A stretch of DNA of 64,000 bases from Acidobacteriota bacterium (GCA_023410055.1 JAEYQK010000088.1:8272-72271), one strand, 5' to 3'; shown: positions 17,910 through 26,869, counted from the stretch's first letter. The notes: a model not told the origin generated them from the sequence alone. A program made the numbers and translations.

Positions 17910-19268
17910 ATGGCCTGGAATGACGATTACAAGCGCAAAGTGACGACGGCTGCCGACGCGGTGCGCTGCATCGAGTCCGGCATGAGGGTCTGGATTCACG
18001 CAAACAGCGCCTACCCGCAGGTGCTGGTGGACGCCATGACCGAGCGTGCGCCTTTCCTGCGCGATGTGGAAGTCGCACACCTGCTTACCTCTGGGAACGC
18101 CAGCTACACGGAACCACAGTTTGCAAAAAGCTTTCGGCACAACGCGCTGTTCATGGGCGCCGGTATTCGCGAAGCCGTAAATAGTGGGCGCGCGGATTGC
18201 ATTCCGATTCACCTGAGCGAGATCGAGGACCTGTTTCTCTCAGGCCAGATGCCGATCGACGTTTGCATGATCCAGGTGTCGCCGCCGGACTCGCACGGAT
18301 TCTGTTCGCTAGGTGTAGCCGTTGAGACGACGCTGACGGCTGCGAAGTGTGCGCACTACGTTATCGCGCAGGTCAACGACCAGATGCCGCGGACCTACGG
18401 CAACAGCTTCATCCATGTGAACGAGATCGATGCATTCGTCGAGACTTCGGTCCCGCTGGTGGAGGCGCACAAGGTAGAAACGACCGATGTTTGCCGCGCG
18501 ATCGCCAAGCACGCAGCTTCACTCATCGACGACGGGTGCACTCTACAGACCGGTATCGGCGGGATTCCGGACGCGATCCTACCTTATTTAATGGACCGCA
18601 AGGACCTGGGGGTTCATACCGAAACGCTCGGGGATGGGGCAATCCCGCTGATTGAGGCCGGGGTAATAAACGGCCGCAGAAAAACTTTTCATCCCAACAA
18701 GATACTTCTGGGCTTCGTTCTAGGTACGCGGAAGCTTTACAATTTTGTAGATAACAATCCGCTGTTTGAGTTCCAGCCGAACGCGTACATCAACGATCCG
18801 TTCAACGTCGCACGGAACGACAACATGATCGCTATCAACTCGGCGGTGGAGATCGACATCACCGGGCAGGTTTGCGCCGATTCGGTCGGCACAAAGTTCC
18901 TGAGCGGCTTTGGCGGACAGGTAGACTTTATTTACGGGGCGTCGCGGTCAAAGGGCGGCAAAGCGATTATTGCACTGCCATCGACAGCGAAGAACGATAC
19001 GGTATCGCGCATTGTTCCCATGCTGCGCCAGGGGTCGGGCGTGGTGACGTCACGCGCGCACGTTCATTATGTGATCACCGAATACGGCATCGCGTACCTG
19101 CACGGACGAAGTATCCGGCAGCGGGCCGAGGCGCTGATTCAGATCGCTCATCCGAAGTTCCGCAACGAGTTGTACGAATATTGCGAACGCAACAACTGGC
19201 TGCCGGCGCGTCCGGGATCGAAGGAAGCGAAGGCGGCCGAAGAAGCGTTTGCAGCGAGTGTGAGGTAA
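17910..19268 (+). CDS. Acetyl-CoA hydrolase / CoA-transferase family (4-hydroxybutyrate or acetate type)
   Basis: 452 residues. It matches class I-like acyl-CoA hydrolase/transferases: an N-terminal half with VWIHANSAYPQVLVDAM, then LQTGIGGIPDAILPYL, and the active-site Glu segment DLGVHTETLGDGAIPLIEAG. The C-terminal GRSIRQRAEALIQIAHPKFR is typical of the 4-hydroxybutyrate/acetate CoA-transferase group. GGAGAG precedes the ATG. Two bases separate it from the ferredoxin gene that starts the 2-oxoacid oxidoreductase, so it likely uses the acyl-CoA product, exchanging CoA onto acetate or another acid, which would allow conversion to free acid or ATP recovery. Confidence 0.88.
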   Translation: MAWNDDYKRKVTTAADAVRCIESGMRVWIHANSAYPQVLVDAMTERAPFLRDVEVAHLLTSGNASYTEPQFAKSFRHNALFMGAGIREAVNSGRADCIPIHLSEIEDLFLSGQMPIDVCMIQVSPPDSHGFCSLGVAVETTLTAAKCAHYVIAQVNDQMPRTYGNSFIHVNEIDAFVETSVPLVEAHKVETTDVCRAIAKHAASLIDDGCTLQTGIGGIPDAILPYLMDRKDLGVHTETLGDGAIPLIEAGVINGRRKTFHPNKILLGFVLGTRKLYNFVDNNPLFEFQPNAYINDPFNVARNDNMIAINSAVEIDITGQVCADSVGTKFLSGFGGQVDFIYGASRSKGGKAIIALPSTAKNDTVSRIVPMLRQGSGVVTSRAHVHYVITEYGIAYLHGRSIRQRAEALIQIAHPKFRNELYEYCERNNWLPARPGSKEAKAAEEAFAASVR

Positions 19269-19270
19269 CA

Positions 19271-19540
19271 ATGGCCGGTCCATCACGGGGTAACATCAAG
19301 GTCAATACGGACGAGTGTAAAGGCTGCGGGTTGTGCGTTGAATCCTGCCCGCCCAAGGTCCTCGAGCTAGAGCACACCCTCAACCCATTTGGCGTCCACC
19401 CGGCGCACTACAAGGGTGAGGGCTGCACGGGATGCGGAATCTGTTTCTATTGCTGTCCGGAGCCGGGAGCGATCACGGTGTATCGACTGGTCGCGCAGAA
19501 GGCCAATAATAAGGAGGCAGTGCATGCGGCAACTGTGTAA
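19271..19540 (+). CDS. 2-oxoacid:ferredoxin oxidoreductase, ferredoxin (delta) subunit
   Basis: 89 residues. Two 4Fe-4S motifs: CKGCGLCVESCP and CTGCGICFYCCPEPG. The layout, with a long gap between the motifs, matches VorC/KorD delta subunits rather than free ferredoxins. ATG at 19271, two bases after the CoA-transferase stop. The 3' end overlaps the alpha-subunit gene by 17 bases. It carries electrons from the TPP subunit to external ferredoxin. Confidence 0.9.
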   Translation: MAGPSRGNIKVNTDECKGCGLCVESCPPKVLELEHTLNPFGVHPAHYKGEGCTGCGICFYCCPEPGAITVYRLVAQKANNKEAVHAATV

Positions 19541-20576
19541 GGGAAACGTCGCCGTGGTGAAGGGCGCCGTGCTCGCCGGATGCAAGTCCTACTACGGATA
19601 TCCGATCACGCCGGCCAGCGAAATCGCGGAGTATGCGGCGCTCTATCTGCCGCAGGTTGGCGGAACGTTCGTGCAGGCCGAGAGCGAAGTTGCGGCGATC
19701 AACATGTGCTACGGCGCGGCGGGCGCGGGCGAACGCACGATGACCGCTTCTTCCGGACCGGGCATGAGCTTGATGATGGAAGGCATGTCGTATATTGCTA
19801 CGGCTGAGCTGCCGGTTGTGGTTGCCGACATCATGCGCGCCGGACCGGGGCTGGGCAACATTGGCCCTGAACAGGGCGACTACTTCCAGATCGTCAAGGG
19901 CGGCGGCCACGGGTGCTATCGCAATATTGTGCTCGCTCCGGCGTCGGTGCAGGAGATGTGCGATCTGACCAAGCTCGCGTTCGAGTTAGCGGACAAGTAC
20001 CGTAACCCTGTGGTCGTGCTGGCAGACGGTGCGCTCGGCCAGATGATGGAACCACTGGAGATCGAAGACGTCGAACTGACCGCTCCCGACAAGCCGTGGG
20101 CGGTGAAGGGCACGGTAGATACACGCGACAACCTGATCTGCTCCATCGACCTCGTCCCCGAAGAGATGGAAGAGCGCGTGACGAAGATCCACGCCAAGTA
20201 CAAGAAGTGCGAAGAGAACGAAATTCGATTCGAAACGTATCTGGCTGACGATGCGGAAATACTGCTGATCGGTTACGGCGTCGTCTCGCGCGTGCTGCGC
20301 TCGGCGGTTGACGAAGCGCGCGCGCAGGGCATGAAAGTTGGTTTGTTCCGTCCGATTACGCTGTGGCCGTATCCGTCGAAGGCGCTGGCGCAGGTCGCGT
20401 CGAAAGTGCGCTCGGTGCTGGTGGTCGAGATGAGCACCGGCCAGATGGTCGAGGACGTTCGTCTGGCCATCAACGGCAAAGTGCCGGTCGATTTCTATGG
20501 GCGATGGGGTGGCGTGGTCCCCTCGGTCGCTGAGATTCAAGCTGAGTTGCTCAACCGCATGGTCGCGACGGTGTAA
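19524..20576 (+). CDS. 2-oxoacid:ferredoxin oxidoreductase, alpha subunit (VorB/KorA type)
   Basis: 350 residues. The ATG at 19524 is supported by AAGGAGG 7 bases upstream and by the family N-terminus (GNVAVVKGAVLAGCKSYYGY). YPITPASEIAEY is the conserved substrate/TPP-contact motif; AESEVAAINMCYGAAGAGER and TASSGPGMSLM follow. The C-terminus has the transketolase-like domain II (LIGYGVVSRVLRSAVDEA). The length fits 3-methyl-2-oxobutanoate (VOR) alpha subunits, although 2-oxoglutarate (KOR) cannot be excluded. It forms the complex with the adjacent delta and beta-gamma genes. Confidence 0.9.
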   Translation: MRQLCKGNVAVVKGAVLAGCKSYYGYPITPASEIAEYAALYLPQVGGTFVQAESEVAAINMCYGAAGAGERTMTASSGPGMSLMMEGMSYIATAELPVVVADIMRAGPGLGNIGPEQGDYFQIVKGGGHGCYRNIVLAPASVQEMCDLTKLAFELADKYRNPVVVLADGALGQMMEPLEIEDVELTAPDKPWAVKGTVDTRDNLICSIDLVPEEMEERVTKIHAKYKKCEENEIRFETYLADDAEILLIGYGVVSRVLRSAVDEARAQGMKVGLFRPITLWPYPSKALAQVASKVRSVLVVEMSTGQMVEDVRLAINGKVPVDFYGRWGGVVPSVAEIQAELLNRMVATV

Positions 20577-20586
20577 GGGAGAGACT

Positions 20587-22053
20587 GTGATCGAATACGA
20601 AGTGGTAAATTCCAGAGCCGAGTGTTTTTACGATAAATTCGAGCGCAAGGCCGACCTCCAGCACCAGACGCACTATTGTCCCGGTTGCGGACACGGTGTC
20701 GTTCACAAGTTGATTGCCGAGGCGATCGACGAGCTCGGGTTGAAGAACGACACGATTTTCGTTTCGCCGGTCGGTTGCTCGGTCTTCGCCTACTACTACT
20801 TTCAGACGAGCAACGTTCAGGCCGCTCACGGACGCGCACCAGCCGTGGCAACGGGCGTGAACCGTGCGCACCCGGACAAGGTCGTTATCGCTTATCAGGG
20901 TGACGGCGATCTGGCTGCCATCGGTACCGCCGAGATCGTTCACGCGGCGAATCGCGGTGAGAAGATCGCAGTGTTCTTCGTGAACAATGCCATCTACGGC
21001 ATGACCGGCGGGCAGCTGGCTCCGACCACGCTTGTTGGACAGACGTCGACGACGAGCCCATGGGGACGCAACCCCGGCAACGAAGGCTTCCCGGTTCACG
21101 TGAGCGAAATGCTCGCGCAGTTGAAGGCGCCCGTTTACATCGAACGCGTTGCGCTGTCGGATAACAAGAACATTATCAAGGCGCGCAAGGCTGTGCGAAA
21201 AGCGCTGGAACTGCAGAAACAGCGCGCCGGATTCACGCTGGTCGAAATACTTTCGCCGTGCCCGACGATCTGGAAGAAGGATCCGGTGAAAGCGCGTGAG
21301 TGGGTGGCCGAGAAGATGATCCCGGTTTTCCCGCTGGGCGTTTACCGCGACCAGAAGGCAGAACTGCCCGACGTTCCGAAGCCGCCGCAGCGGTCGATTC
21401 CCGAGGTCCTGGGTATCAAGAAAGAAGCTGAGCCTCTGACGGCGACGGATCGCGCTGCCGCGAAACATCAGACCAAGCCGATCAGCGCCAAGATCGCCGG
21501 CTTCGGTGGACAAGGTGTGCTGCTGCTGGGCCAGATCATGGCCGAGATGGGCATGCGCGAGCACATGGAAGTCAGCTGGCTGCCATCGTACGGACCAGAG
21601 ATGCGCAGCGGTTCGGCGCACTGCCACGTCTGCCTCGAACACGATCGCATCGGCTCGCCGTTTGTTGCGAATCCGGACGCGCTGATCGCCATGAACGAGA
21701 TTTCGATCCGCAAGTTTGGCCCCGAGGTCAAACAGGGCGGCGTCATTCTTTATAACCGCGACACCGTACCCGAGGGCTTCACGGCACCTCAAGCGCGTGT
21801 CATCTGCATACCGGCCGCGGAAATTGCCGATCTGCTCGGCTCCGCCAAGGTCACGAACATCGTGCTGCTCGGCGCGCTTCTGGAAGAAACCGGCGCGCTG
21901 CCCATGGAGACCGCCGTCAAAGTCCTCGAAGCGATGGTCAAGAACAAGACCATTCTGGAGCTGGACAAGAAGGCACTCGAAGCGGGAGCCGATTACGTCC
22001 GCAAGAATGTCCGCGTCGGCGCGGTATCGCAGCCGGACGGGTGCGGATACTAG
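20587..22053 (+). CDS. 2-oxoacid:ferredoxin oxidoreductase, fused beta (TPP) and gamma subunits
   Basis: 488 residues from the GTG at 20587, after AGGGAGAG and 10 bases past the alpha stop. The beta part (about 1-270) has YCPGCGHG and the TPP motif GDGDLAAIGTAEIVHAANR-N-FFVNN. A linker of about 30 residues (rich in Pro/Lys) leads to a complete gamma domain starting ISAKIAGFGGQGVLLLGQ and containing WLPSYGPEMRSGSAHCHV. In most organisms these are two genes (vorA/vorC or korB/korC). The whole operon therefore encodes CoA-transferase plus delta, alpha and beta-gamma, and should oxidise a branched-chain 2-oxoacid or 2-oxoglutarate with ferredoxin. Confidence 0.9.
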   Translation: MIEYEVVNSRAECFYDKFERKADLQHQTHYCPGCGHGVVHKLIAEAIDELGLKNDTIFVSPVGCSVFAYYYFQTSNVQAAHGRAPAVATGVNRAHPDKVVIAYQGDGDLAAIGTAEIVHAANRGEKIAVFFVNNAIYGMTGGQLAPTTLVGQTSTTSPWGRNPGNEGFPVHVSEMLAQLKAPVYIERVALSDNKNIIKARKAVRKALELQKQRAGFTLVEILSPCPTIWKKDPVKAREWVAEKMIPVFPLGVYRDQKAELPDVPKPPQRSIPEVLGIKKEAEPLTATDRAAAKHQTKPISAKIAGFGGQGVLLLGQIMAEMGMREHMEVSWLPSYGPEMRSGSAHCHVCLEHDRIGSPFVANPDALIAMNEISIRKFGPEVKQGGVILYNRDTVPEGFTAPQARVICIPAAEIADLLGSAKVTNIVLLGALLEETGALPMETAVKVLEAMVKNKTILELDKKALEAGADYVRKNVRVGAVSQPDGCGY

Positions 22054-22106
22054 AAGCAATCAGCAATAGCAGTTAGCAATCAGTTTGTACGTCCATTGGT
22101 GAAAAC

Positions 22107-22135
22107 GCCCCGGCAGAAATGCCGGGGCCTTTTTT
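22107..22135 (+). terminator. Intrinsic terminator of the oxidoreductase operon
   Basis: Perfect 9-bp stem GCCCCGGCA/TGCCGGGGC with a GAAA tetraloop (22116-22119), followed by CTTTTTT. It closes the four-gene operon. Confidence 0.95.
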
Positions 22136-22192
22136 GCACGAGACATTTGCGTAATGCCGCGTAACATATGTTCGTGCGTGCCGGAGGCGTTT

Positions 22193-22870
22193 ATGTCATC
22201 TGCGAATCGAACTACCGGGCTGCTTCTAGTTCTCGTGTTGCTGTCCTCCTGCATGGCCTTTGCCTGCTCGGTGGTGGTCATTCGCGAAACCGCGAAAGTG
22301 TCTCGTCACGTGGTCGTCGGCTTGTCTTACGAAGGAACGCCGGTAAAGGACATCGAGCTTTCTGTCGTCGAGAAGAGTACAGGCAAGCTTGTGCAGAAGG
22401 TGACGACCGACGCGCATGGCTCGACGCACATCGAGAATCTTGTGCCCGGCGCATATACGATCAAATCGCCAGTTTCGGACGACAAGGAAATCATTGTCAG
22501 CGACGAAGAAGAAGCATCCACTTTGCAGATATCTGCCTTCCTTGAGCGGCGGCCAATGAGACTTGCCTCGTTCAAAGCAATAATCACGGATCCAACTGGC
22601 GCAGTGGTTCCAGGTGCGGTAGTGGTCCTTGAAACGTTGGATGGCGTTACGCCGATCGCGGCGGGAACGACCGACTCCGCCGGCAGAATTAAGCTCGATT
22701 TAAGACCGGGCACGTACCGGATGCGCGTCGGAGTGCAAGGCTTTAAGACGCCCAGCGTACCAGTTCAAATCGCGAATGATGGCTGGCCCAGTTTCCGGCT
22801 TCAGTTAGTGCTCGGCGGCTGTCCTTCGGGCGACCCAAACCAGGAATGGCTTTTCAAGCCGGGAGAATGA
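22193..22870 (+). CDS. Secreted protein with carboxypeptidase-regulatory-like beta domain
   Basis: 225 residues. The ATG at 22193 has CGGAGG 5 bases upstream and gives a signal peptide (TGLLLVLVLLSSCMAFACS) that may be a lipobox (LSSC or AFAC). A first beta region (about 50-110) contains a prealbumin-like pattern, VPGAYTIKSPV. A second (about 125-200) is a clear CarboxypepD_reg repeat: ITDPTGAVVPGAVVVLE, then DSAGRIKLDLRPGTYRMRV. Such domains are adhesive or structural. Its function is unknown. Confidence 0.65.
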   Translation: MSSANRTTGLLLVLVLLSSCMAFACSVVVIRETAKVSRHVVVGLSYEGTPVKDIELSVVEKSTGKLVQKVTTDAHGSTHIENLVPGAYTIKSPVSDDKEIIVSDEEEASTLQISAFLERRPMRLASFKAIITDPTGAVVPGAVVVLETLDGVTPIAAGTTDSAGRIKLDLRPGTYRMRVGVQGFKTPSVPVQIANDGWPSFRLQLVLGGCPSGDPNQEWLFKPGE

Positions 22871-22898
22871 GTCGCTTCTGTGTTAGCTTTTTCCTTAC

Positions 22899-23624
22899 GT
22901 GGAAAATAACTCTTACTTCAATTACTTCACGGAAATCGAAGAGCATTTCTGCCGGCGGCGCGGGTCGGTGCTGATGGTGTCGACGCTCGACTGGGCGCTG
23001 ATGGAGACGTGGAAGGATGCGGGGATTCCGCTGGAGGCCGTGCTGCGCGGGATCGACGCGGCTTTCGACAAGTACGACGCGCGTCCGCGGAAGACGCAGA
23101 AGATCAATGGGCTGGCCTATTGTTCGCAGGCGGTGCTGACCGCGGCCGAAGAGATGAAGGAGGCCGCCGTTGGCGCGACGCGTCCGGAACCGACCGAGAC
23201 GGGCTTCGAGGAGCCGAACGTTGCCGAGTATCTGAAGCGAAATGCAGAGGCATTGCAAAAGCTGCTTGGCCCTGAGTCGAAATCGACGCCGCTGCCTGAG
23301 GGAGCGCGAGGAGTGGTTGAAGATGCGTCACGGACGCTGAGGGAACTTTCCCAACCCACATCTGCCAACAGCGGGCAGATGTGGGGCACTTTTGAAGATT
23401 TGGAGCGGCGATTGACCGTCATGGAGGAGAAGCTCTACGCGGCGCTGTTGGCGGCGACACCGGACGAGCAGATCGTCACGGTGAAGGCCGAAGCTGACCG
23501 TGAGTTGGCGCCGTACCGGAGAAAGATGAGTGGCCCGCAGATTGAGCAGTTGCACAAGCAGTATGTGCAGAAGCGGTTGCTGGAACGATATGGGCTGCCG
23601 AGGTTGAGTTTGTTCTACATGTGA
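22899..23624 (+). CDS. Unknown cytoplasmic protein carrying an in-frame palindromic element
   Basis: 241 residues, GTG start. The N-terminal part (FNYFTEIEEHFCRRRGS, DWALMETWKDAGIPLEAVLRGIDAAF) is predicted helical and looks like a conserved acidobacterial protein of unknown function. Residues about 153-163 are encoded by a perfect copy of palindrome family A (23355-23385), adding PTSANSGQMWG. After it the helical, charged C-terminal half continues without a frame change. No catalytic motif is visible. Confidence 0.7.
   Translation: MENNSYFNYFTEIEEHFCRRRGSVLMVSTLDWALMETWKDAGIPLEAVLRGIDAAFDKYDARPRKTQKINGLAYCSQAVLTAAEEMKEAAVGATRPEPTETGFEEPNVAEYLKRNAEALQKLLGPESKSTPLPEGARGVVEDASRTLRELSQPTSANSGQMWGTFEDLERRLTVMEEKLYAALLAATPDEQIVTVKAEADRELAPYRRKMSGPQIEQLHKQYVQKRLLERYGLPRLSLFYM
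23355..23385. repeat. Palindrome family A inside a coding sequence
   Basis: CCCACATCTGCC (23355-23366) and GGCAGATGTGGG (23374-23385), loop AACAGCG. It is the same element as the intergenic copy at 11958-11988 (loop AACACCG), lying in frame within the gene at 22899-23624. Confidence 0.9.
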
Positions 23625-23633
23625 TCGAGCGGA

Positions 23634-25232
23634 CTACTTGTGCGCGACGATCGCCTCGACAATTTGATCGATCGTTTGTAGCGCCCGTCTCGAGGTGAGA
23701 TTGTGGTTGTTCGCAATGATGGAGAATGCCAGGCGTTCGCCCTTCACGGTCGTAACGAATCCTGAAAGCGCGTTTACGTGCCCAAGCGAACCAGTTTTTC
23801 CCTGCAGACGGCTGGCAACTTCCGAACTCTTGAACCGCTCACCGAGAGAACCATCCACGCCCGCTACCGGCAACGTGCTCTGATAGAATTCGCCCCACGG
23901 CTGCGTGGTCGAATACAGGAGTAGCTTGACGATTGCGTGCGGGGTGACCAGGTTCTGGCGCGAGAGGCCGGAGCCATCGAAGAACACAAACTCATCCTGC
24001 TTGATGCCAGCATGGCCGAGGAACTGACGCTCGACCTCCAGCCCGCCTTCGATCGTGCCGGAGTTGCCGCGCTCGCGCCCAAGCAGGCGCAGCATCAGCT
24101 CAGCATGAAGATTCTGGCTGACCTTGTTGATCACGCGCAGGTCTTCCGACAGCGGCTGCGACTCATAACTTGCCAATACCGAAGGGACCGGCTTCATCAT
24201 CGAGAGCGGCGGCTTCTCGTCGCCACCGCCTGACGAGGCTGTCGTCGTCACCGTAAGCGTGTTGAGGTTCGCCAGTTCGTTATGTTTCGTGCGGTTCTCG
24301 CCGTAGATGATGATGCCGCGCTTCTCCAGCATGGCACGAAACGCCTGTGCGGCGAAGTCAGCCGAATCTTCGATAGCCAGCGCTTCGTTGGCTCCGGGAT
24401 CGTCCAGCGGGATATTGCCCCACAGCGTCAGTTTGCTCGAACCCGGTTCGCGGTTGATGTATACCTTGCGCGGCCCCGTTCCCGGCGGCGTCGTGTAGAT
24501 GCGGTTATCGACGCGATAGTAGTCAGCGTAAGGAATAATGCTGACGAAGGCGCGCTCGCCTTGCCGGTCTGCCGGCATGATCGTTACGAAGATCACGTTG
24601 TCGTTGATCGTCAGTGCCGAAACCGGAGCTCCCCACTCCCATACCAGATCGTCTTGCGCCCAGCCTTCACCGTAGCGCTCAAACGCGAAGTAGGAATCGT
24701 CGGCGACGATGTTTCCGTCGATGAACTTGATGCCCTTCTGGGCCACCTGGTCGGCGAGCATCTCAAGCGCCGCCAACGCCGGCAGCTTACGTTCGGTACG
24801 CACGTTGTAGGGCAGCACGCGCCCGGACAAGTTCGGATCGCCGCGACCCACGAGCACAATGTCTCCGTTCAGCCGCCCATAGCGGTCGACCGTGCCCGTA
24901 CTCTCCACCGTGGTGTGGAATTTGTAGTCTGGCCCGATGAGCGCGATCGCCGTCGCAGTCGTGAACAGCTTCGTGTTCGACGCGGGCGTGAACAGTTTCT
25001 CCGCATTCTGCTGATAGAGCACTTCTCCCGTGCCAACCGACACTACGTCAATGCCCCACGTGCCGCGAGATACATCGGGTTGCGAGAGAATCTTGTCGAT
25101 CTTTGCAGCCAGAACCTTGTCGGTTTTCGGCTTTTCAGAGAACGCAGGAGCAGCCTTCTCCTCGGCCGCCGCCAGTTGGGCCAACAGCAAGAGAAGGTAA
25201 ACGAACCAATGTTTAGCGAGAGTGCGGCGCAT
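23634..25232 (-). CDS. dacB: D-alanyl-D-alanine carboxypeptidase/endopeptidase, PBP4 (S13)
   Basis: 532 residues with a signal peptide (to about 23). The three penicillin-binding motifs are present: Ser85-Asn-Thr-Lys88 in LFTPASNTKLFTTA, an SQN motif in VSQNLHAELMLR, and KTG in LQGKTGSLGHVNALSG. The large insert between SxxK and SxN is typical of class C PBP4 (peptidase S13). It trims or cleaves peptidoglycan cross-links in the periplasm. Confidence 0.93.
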   Translation of the reverse strand: MRRTLAKHWFVYLLLLLAQLAAAEEKAAPAFSEKPKTDKVLAAKIDKILSQPDVSRGTWGIDVVSVGTGEVLYQQNAEKLFTPASNTKLFTTATAIALIGPDYKFHTTVESTGTVDRYGRLNGDIVLVGRGDPNLSGRVLPYNVRTERKLPALAALEMLADQVAQKGIKFIDGNIVADDSYFAFERYGEGWAQDDLVWEWGAPVSALTINDNVIFVTIMPADRQGERAFVSIIPYADYYRVDNRIYTTPPGTGPRKVYINREPGSSKLTLWGNIPLDDPGANEALAIEDSADFAAQAFRAMLEKRGIIIYGENRTKHNELANLNTLTVTTTASSGGGDEKPPLSMMKPVPSVLASYESQPLSEDLRVINKVSQNLHAELMLRLLGRERGNSGTIEGGLEVERQFLGHAGIKQDEFVFFDGSGLSRQNLVTPHAIVKLLLYSTTQPWGEFYQSTLPVAGVDGSLGERFKSSEVASRLQGKTGSLGHVNALSGFVTTVKGERLAFSIIANNHNLTSRRALQTIDQIVEAIVAHK

Positions 25233-25307
25233 AACGTCAGTGTAACTAGCTGGATTTTACCATTGAATCAATAACCGAAGAGAAAATCACGAAGGGAGAA
25301 GGCTGGA

Positions 25308-25371
25308 GGGACGGGGGCTGTGCCCCGTCCAGGCGGGGGTGTCGCACCCTTCCCCGTTAGAGGAGGGTGCG
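25308..25371. repeat. Palindromes of families D and E in tandem
   Basis: GGACGGGG...CCCCGTCC (25308-25330; family D, also at 35628-35648 and 56994-57013) is followed by CGCACCCT...AGGGTGCG (25342-25371; family E). It lies between the dacB start and the glycine-zipper lipoprotein end. Confidence 0.75.
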
Positions 25372-25384
25372 TTCCACAACTTTA

Positions 25385-26056
25385 CTACTGCTTGATTTCT
25401 AGCGGCTGCGTCAGCTTGAACGTGAGCGCTGTCTCGGCCGGGAGCACGATGTTCTTGTTGCCCGTATAGGCCGCTCCTGCGGTTCCAGCACCAGCACCAG
25501 CCAGCGCGCCAATTGCCGCACCCTTGCCGCCGCCCGCCAGTCCGCCGATGAGCGCGCCAACACCTGCGCCACCGCCGACCATGACGCCCGTGCGCTTGCC
25601 TTTGCCCTTCTGCGAACGCGAAACGCCGGTTGTCGAGATGTCGTAGCGCTTGCCCTTGATGGTGATCGAATCAAGTACCAGTCTGAGCCTTGCGCCGCCC
25701 TTGAAGCGTCCCAACGGAGCCGCATCCGCCACGGTTCCGGTCGCTTCCGCGCCGGCTGGTATCAGCACGACGCCGTCTTTTTCGACAGGCTGCGCCAGCG
25801 ATGCGGCAAACGTATCGCCGCTATTGCTGATCTTCGATCCGACCGACTGTCCTAGCCTTACGGTCAGCACCGTCCCCTCGGGAACCGTCTTGACCTCGGC
25901 CTTCTTGCTGCCGAACAGTCCTGACTTCTCGCCCTTCTGGTCGGTCTGGCTCTGCTCGTCACCGGCTTGGCTCTGTTGATCAGGCGACTTGCTACACGCG
26001 GTAGCAAACACAATCGCAAAAACAATAAGCACGAGGCCCAATCCGCGTAGGCGCAT
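25385..26056 (-). CDS. Glycine-zipper lipoprotein
   Basis: 223 residues from the ATG at 26056, which has GAGGGAGG upstream. The signal peptide ends in a lipobox (FATACSKS), so it is probably lipid-anchored. A Gln/Asp-rich linker is followed by a beta region (VPEGTVLTVRLGQSVGSK, GTVADAAPLGRFKGGARLRLVLDSI). A glycine zipper then follows, GGGAGVGALIGGLAGGGKGA, able to insert in membranes, and a conserved end VLPAETALTFKLTQPLE. The protein at 44082-44651 has the same architecture, so the two are paralogues. Confidence 0.75.
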   Translation of the reverse strand: MRLRGLGLVLIVFAIVFATACSKSPDQQSQAGDEQSQTDQKGEKSGLFGSKKAEVKTVPEGTVLTVRLGQSVGSKISNSGDTFAASLAQPVEKDGVVLIPAGAEATGTVADAAPLGRFKGGARLRLVLDSITIKGKRYDISTTGVSRSQKGKGKRTGVMVGGGAGVGALIGGLAGGGKGAAIGALAGAGAGTAGAAYTGNKNIVLPAETALTFKLTQPLEIKQ

Positions 26057-26197
26057 GAACACCTCCCTCAACGAGCGTTGTACCAGATGCACTGCCCAGG
26101 CGCAATCAGGAATAGGTTCGTAGTACCTTCGGGGATTTCTCGTACTCATCGCATACTTCCTTTGTATACTTGTGCGACTCTGAAAAGTAGGTGCCGG

Positions 26198-26869
26198 ATG
26201 CGCTCATTTCGATTGTCAGTGTTCGTGTGGATTGCGGCACTGCTTGCCCCGACCACGCTGGCACAGACGACCACACCCACAATCATCGGCAAGTGGCGAA
26301 GCACCAAGATTCAAGCAGATAAGAACGATGATACCGCTCCGAAGGCATGGCAGATCGAGTTCAAACCTGATGGCAGCTATACCGAAATCATGGACGACGG
26401 CTTTGGTATAGCCGCAGACCACAGCGGGACCTACCAGATCAAGGGCTCGATTCTCACGACACAGGAATCCTGGCAGCGAGAAGGGTATCCTCTGACGGTC
26501 TTTCTAAAAGGAGACGTGCTTTCCCTTCAATCCGAAGCTAAGCCTAGGTGGAAAGTCTTCTTCGAACGGAGCAACGAGCCGCAGCCCGAGTTGGCGAAAT
26601 TGCCGAAAACGCCGAGAACTCTCGAAGAAGCCGTTACAGTTCTTCGCCAAGTGCTAAAGAAGAAGGACCTGGAGAACATTCGAGACAAGAAGGAGGCTGA
26701 CCTCATCATGTTGCACCATGGACTGGGAACGTACATCAGGAACGGTTTTGGCCTCTGGCGCGACAACCAGCAGCTGAGAGAAGCCTGTGGCGGACCGACT
26801 CTACACCCTGATAGTGCGTCCATGGTGATCATCAAGGCGTTATGGCGCGATCTTAAGAAGAATCCATAG
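26198..26869 (+). CDS. Secreted lipocalin-like plus DUF6794-like protein
   Basis: 223 residues from the ATG at 26198, which gives a signal peptide (FVWIAALLAPTTLA). Residues about 28-115 look like a small beta-barrel 'lipocalin-like' domain (IIGKWRST, EFKPDGSYTEI, GTYQIKGSILTT). Residues about 135-215 (RTLEEAVTVLRQVL, MLHHGLGTYIRNGFGLW, LHPDSASMVIIKALWRDL) resemble the DUF6794 helical domain. Function unknown. TATACT at 26165-26170 is a possible -10. Confidence 0.6.
   Translation: MRSFRLSVFVWIAALLAPTTLAQTTTPTIIGKWRSTKIQADKNDDTAPKAWQIEFKPDGSYTEIMDDGFGIAADHSGTYQIKGSILTTQESWQREGYPLTVFLKGDVLSLQSEAKPRWKVFFERSNEPQPELAKLPKTPRTLEEAVTVLRQVLKKKDLENIRDKKEADLIMLHHGLGTYIRNGFGLWRDNQQLREACGGPTLHPDSASMVIIKALWRDLKKNP

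Noticed and set aside
20551..22059. Long open frame (about 500 codons) on the minus strand opposite the beta-gamma oxidoreductase gene
   Set aside because: It mirrors the coding strand; the peptide has no domain signs and no ribosome site, as is common opposite high-G+C genes.
24282..25274. 330-codon plus-strand frame opposite dacB
   Set aside because: Arg/His-rich peptide without motifs; the dacB strand has all PBP motifs.
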